From: Brachybacterium sp042666875
GTDB taxonomy: Bacteria > Actinomycetota > Actinomycetes > Actinomycetales > Dermabacteraceae
Direction: 5' to 3'
Length of the DNA stretch: 64,000 bases
NCBI RefSeq assembly: GCF_042666875.1
Contig: NZ_JBHTCX010000007.1
Coordinates: forward strand, 1-64,000
The notes beneath the pieces are model-generated. The model was given only the letters and a program-made list of their open reading frames with translations. It searched no databases and was not told where the DNA came from. This document shows positions 60,998 through 64,000 of this stretch, piece by piece. The translations under genes and the position numbers were made by a program. Position 1 is the stretch's first letter. Each line of letters starts with the position of its first letter.

Positions 60998-62239
60998 GTG
61001 AGTGTGTTCGCAACGACCATCCCCTCCGTCGCGGAGCAGGAGCCGATGATCCAGCTCCTCGCGCCCGACGGCACCCGCACCCCGCACGACGAGATGGACG
61101 CCGTGCTCGCCGGCCACGGCGGCTCGGCGGCAGGCGGTGCCGCATCCGGCGACGGGGACGACCTGGCCACCCCGGAGCGCCTGCGCGGCTACTACCGCGA
61201 CATGGTGATGATCCGCGCCGCCGACCTCGAGGCCACCAGCCTCCAGCGCCAGGGCCAGCTCGGGCTGTGGGCCAGCGCCCTGGGCCAGGAGGCCGCCCAG
61301 ATCGGCGCCGGCCACGCCTCTCGCGAGCAGGACTACCTGGTGCCGACCTACCGCGAGCACGGCATCGCCTGGGCCCGCGGCATCGAGCCGTGGCGCCTGC
61401 TGGAGCTCTACCGCGGCATCAGCCACGGCGGCTGGGACCCCAACGAGCTGCGCACCCACCCGTACATGATCGTCCTCGGCGCGCAGGCCCCCCACGCGGT
61501 CGGCTACGCCATGGGCCTGCAGCGCGACGGCGTCGTCGGCACCGGGGACACCGCGACCGACACCTCGGTGCTCGCCCTGTTCGGTGACGGCGCCTCCAGC
61601 GAGGGCGAGGTCGCCGAGTCCTTCACCTTCGCCGCCTCGTTCCAGGCCCCGGTCGTCTTCTACACCCAGAACAACCAGTGGGCCATCTCCGTGCCCGCCG
61701 CGGTGCAGTCCCGAGTGCCGCTGGCCCAGCGCTCCCGCGGCTGGGGCATCCCCTCGGTGCGGGTCGACGGCAATGACGTGCTCGCCGTGCTCGCCACCGT
61801 CCGCTCCGCGATGGACGCCGCCCGGGCAGGGGAGGGGCCGCGCTTCATCGAGGCCGTCACCTACCGCATGGCAGCCCACACCACCAGCGACGATGCCTCC
61901 CGGTACCGCCCCGCCTCCGAGGAGGAGGAGTGGGCAGCGAAGGACCCGATCCTGCGGCTGCGCCGTCACCTCGAGCAGCTCGGCGAGATCGATGAGGACT
62001 TCATCGCCCGCTGCGACCAGGAGGCGCACGACCTCGCCATGCAGCTGCACCACCACATCCACGGCATGGAGGACCCGGACCCGGTGGGCATGTTCGACCA
62101 CGCCTACGCCGAGCCCCACCCGATCGTCGACGCCGAGCGCGAGGCCTACCTCGAGTACATCTCCCAGTTCGAGGACGAGGGCGAGGACGGGGGTCCAGCA
62201 GGCGAGGGCGCGGATCAGACCGGAGGGGCGCACCGATGA
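60998..62239 (+). CDS. bkdA: 2-oxoacid dehydrogenase E1 component, alpha subunit
   Basis: A 413-residue thiamine-diphosphate enzyme subunit. The TPP motif runs from GDGASSEGEVAE to TQNNQW, and the phosphorylation-loop region YRMAAHTTSDDASRYR follows. The sequence resembles branched-chain 2-oxoacid or pyruvate dehydrogenase E1-alpha; the HTTSDD loop favours the branched-chain type. It overlaps the beta-subunit gene by 4 bases. GTG start behind a leaderless promoter; a GTG two codons later is an alternative. Confidence 0.9.
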   Translation: MSVFATTIPSVAEQEPMIQLLAPDGTRTPHDEMDAVLAGHGGSAAGGAASGDGDDLATPERLRGYYRDMVMIRAADLEATSLQRQGQLGLWASALGQEAAQIGAGHASREQDYLVPTYREHGIAWARGIEPWRLLELYRGISHGGWDPNELRTHPYMIVLGAQAPHAVGYAMGLQRDGVVGTGDTATDTSVLALFGDGASSEGEVAESFTFAASFQAPVVFYTQNNQWAISVPAAVQSRVPLAQRSRGWGIPSVRVDGNDVLAVLATVRSAMDAARAGEGPRFIEAVTYRMAAHTTSDDASRYRPASEEEEWAAKDPILRLRRHLEQLGEIDEDFIARCDQEAHDLAMQLHHHIHGMEDPDPVGMFDHAYAEPHPIVDAEREAYLEYISQFEDEGEDGGPAGEGADQTGGAHR

Positions 62240-63219
62240 GCAGCACGAACCTTCCGATCGCCAAGGCCATCACCGCCGGGCTGCGCGACGCCATGCGCGC
62301 CGACGAGCGGGTGATGATGATGGGCGAGGACATCGGCATCCTCGGCGGCGTCTTCCGCGTCACCGACGGGCTGCACGCCGAGTTCGGCTCCCAGCGCGTG
62401 GTGGACACCCCGTTGGCCGAGGCCGGCATCGTCGGCACCGCCGTCGGCCTCGCCGTGCGCGGCTACCGGCCGGTGCTCGAGATCCAGTTCGACGGGTTCG
62501 TCTACCCGGCGTTCAACCAGATCACCACGCAGGTCGCGAAGATGCACAACCGCACCCTGGGCCAGGTGAAGATGCCGATCGTCATCCGCATCCCCCACGG
62601 CGGCGGGATCGGCGCGGTCGAGCACCACTCCGAGAGCCCCGAGGCGCTGTTCGCCCCCACTGCCGGGCTGCGGATCCTGGCACCGGCGAACGCGCAGGAC
62701 GCGTACTGGATGACGCGCCAGGCGATCGAGTGCGAGGACCCGGTGATCATGCTCGAGCCCAAGCGGCGCTACTGGGTCAAGGGCGACGTCGACCCCGACC
62801 ATCGCCCCGAGCTGACCCCGTGGCAGGCCGCGGTGGTCCGCCCCGGGACCGACGCCACCCTGCTCGCCTGGGGACCGAGCATGCCGCTGGCCCTCGAGAG
62901 CGCCCAGGCCGCGGCCGAGGACGGAATCGAGCTCGAGGTGATCGACGCCCGGTCGCTGTCCCCGATCGACGTCCCCACCATCGCCGCCTCGGTCAAGCGC
63001 ACCGGGCGGCTGCTGATCGTGCACGAGGCCCCCGTGCTCGGCGGCCTCGGCGGCGAGATCGCCGCCCGCATCAGCGAGGAGTGCTTCTACCACCTCGAGG
63101 CGCCCGTGCTGCGCGTGGGCGGCTACCACCTGCCCTATCCGCCGGCGCGCATGGAGCACGCCTTCCTGCCCGACCTCGACCGGGTGCTCGACGGCGTGGA
63201 CCGTCTGCTCGAGCACTGA
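62236..63219 (+). CDS. bkdB: 2-oxoacid dehydrogenase E1 component, beta subunit
   Basis: A 327-residue transketolase-like subunit with MGEDIGILGGVFRVTDGL, DTPLAEAGIVGTAVGLAVRG and HHSESPEALFAPTAGL. It completes the E1 active site with the alpha subunit, decarboxylating a branched-chain 2-oxoacid or pyruvate. It is translationally coupled to the upstream gene. Confidence 0.93.
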   Translation: MSSTNLPIAKAITAGLRDAMRADERVMMMGEDIGILGGVFRVTDGLHAEFGSQRVVDTPLAEAGIVGTAVGLAVRGYRPVLEIQFDGFVYPAFNQITTQVAKMHNRTLGQVKMPIVIRIPHGGGIGAVEHHSESPEALFAPTAGLRILAPANAQDAYWMTRQAIECEDPVIMLEPKRRYWVKGDVDPDHRPELTPWQAAVVRPGTDATLLAWGPSMPLALESAQAAAEDGIELEVIDARSLSPIDVPTIAASVKRTGRLLIVHEAPVLGGLGGEIAARISEECFYHLEAPVLRVGGYHLPYPPARMEHAFLPDLDRVLDGVDRLLEH

Positions 63220-63256
63220 CGGCAGCGCCCGTCGCCCGCGTGAAAGGATTCCTGCC

Positions 63257-64000
63257 ATGAGCTCGTCCTCGCAGTCCTCGTCCTCCGGGTCGTCCGCGGC
63301 CTCGTCCTCGATCGTCCGGATCCCCCTCACCGACCCCGGCGAGGGCCTGACCGAGGGCGAGATCATCGACATCAAGGTCGCCGTCGGCGACACCATCGCC
63401 ATCAACGATCCCGTGGCCGAGGTGGAGACCGCCAAGAGCGCGGTCGAGCTGCCCAGTCATGTCTCCGGCACCGTCACCGCGATCCTGGTCTCGGTCGGCG
63501 ACGAGGTCCCCGTCGGCACCGACCTGATCGAGGTCGACACCGCCGGCGGGCCGGCCCCGTCGGCACCGGGTGCGGATCAGGCTGCCGGACAAGCCGCTCC
63601 GGCCGATGCGCCCGAGGCGGCCGCCGATGCCCCTGCTGCCGAGGCGGCCGCCGAGAGCGTGCAGACCGCGGCCGAGGTGGCACCCCAGCAAGAGCCTGCC
63701 GACGCGGCCGGAGGCGCCGGGGCTGCCGAGGGCGCTCCGGCGACGCCCGCCGAGGAGGAACCCAAGAACCTGGTCGGCTACGGTGCCTCCGCCTCCCCGC
63801 AGCGCCGTCGCCGCCGCCGCGCCGCCCAGCAGGACGAGGCGCAGGTGCCCATCGACCGCATCCTCGCCAAGCCGCCCGTGCGCAAGCTCGCCCGGGATCT
63901 CGGCATCGCCCTGGCCGACGTGTTCGCCACCGGGCCCGACGGGACGGTCACCCGCGCCGACGTGCTCGCCGCCCAGCAGCGCGCGATGTCCGGCGAGGGC
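63257..64000 (+). CDS. bkdC: 2-oxoacid dehydrogenase E2 component (partial, runs off window)
   Basis: The first 248 codons of a dihydrolipoamide acyltransferase. After a Ser-rich start comes a lipoyl domain (about 20-95) with the lipoylated Lys60 in VETAKSAVEL, an Ala/Glu/Pro-rich hinge (about 96-165), a basic patch (QRRRRRRAA) and the E1/E3-binding domain KPPVRKLARDLGIAL. The catalytic domain lies beyond the window. It starts 37 bases after the beta subunit, behind AAAGGA. Confidence 0.92.
   Translation, partial: MSSSSQSSSSGSSAASSSIVRIPLTDPGEGLTEGEIIDIKVAVGDTIAINDPVAEVETAKSAVELPSHVSGTVTAILVSVGDEVPVGTDLIEVDTAGGPAPSAPGADQAAGQAAPADAPEAAADAPAAEAAAESVQTAAEVAPQQEPADAAGGAGAAEGAPATPAEEEPKNLVGYGASASPQRRRRRRAAQQDEAQVPIDRILAKPPVRKLARDLGIALADVFATGPDGTVTRADVLAAQQRAMSGEG

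Overview
The window is chromosomal DNA from a high-GC actinobacterium. WhiB, a mycothiol synthase, a Crp with an SD-led GTG start, Rv3660c-type Tad genes and an AglEFG-type sugar transporter place it in Actinomycetota. The gene complement looks like Micrococcales, possibly Dermabacteraceae/Brachybacterium; the genus is an inference from gene content, not established. Coding density is high, ATGA/GTGA stop-start overlaps are frequent, and I see no IS element, phage, CRISPR array, rRNA or origin.

Layout. (1) 1-8.3 kb: tRNA-Pro, metallophosphoesterase, class A PBP, divergent WhiB, a small DUF4177 protein, RidA, MBL hydrolase, Crp, endonuclease III and a Nudix CoA pyrophosphatase. This matches, gene for gene with some losses, the Mycobacterium tuberculosis Rv3683-Rv3672c neighbourhood. 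(2) 8.5-22.4 kb: a cold-shock protein with a long structured leader, DUF3027, DNA polymerase III delta', thymidylate kinase, an oxidoreductase, an alpha-glucoside-type ABC importer, topoisomerase I, a PAP2 phosphatase and a methyltransferase. (3) 22.5-29.8 kb: a MrfA/YprA-type helicase convergent with a compact Tad pilus operon (ssd/cpaE, tadA, a fused tadB-tadC, an Flp-like prepilin, tadE, a tadE-like gene), again as in Rv3649-Rv3660c. (4) 29.9-34.6 kb: a possible 50-codon ORF, xthA, an SDR gene, pyrE, a SpoU methyltransferase and fba. (5) 34.56-34.98 kb: a gene-free stretch with a 56-bp tandem repeat and two large hairpins. (6) 35-42.6 kb: membrane proteins, YgfZ, nitrobindin-like protein, mshD, a MutT1-type hydrolase. 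(7) 42.7-47.1 kb: pstSCAB behind a PHO-box-like direct repeat. (8) 47.2-56.5 kb: an ABC exporter pair, rhodanese, CPBP protease, SDR, 3-methyladenine glycosylase, a CsoR-type repressor, purB, small membrane/lipoproteins, and an aminotransferase. (9) 56.7-64 kb: an MFS transporter, an oxidoreductase/GH3 operon and a branched-chain 2-oxoacid or pyruvate dehydrogenase operon that runs off the window end.

Most of the window is housekeeping: DNA repair (nth, xthA, mpg, helicase), nucleotide synthesis (tmk, pyrE, purB), redox buffering (WhiB, mshD), phosphate uptake and sugar uptake. The less ordinary material is non-coding. Many genes carry a TANNNT hexamer ending 6-7 bases before the start codon, the geometry of leaderless transcripts. 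Two long perfect palindromes, a 56-bp tandem repeat and several hairpin clusters sit between genes. I did not find a convincing new multi-gene system; the best candidates for novelty are the repeat/palindrome island after fba, the small ORF at 29.9 kb and the compact Tad operon. The single ambiguous base at 1730 breaks the PBP gene and is probably an assembly artefact.
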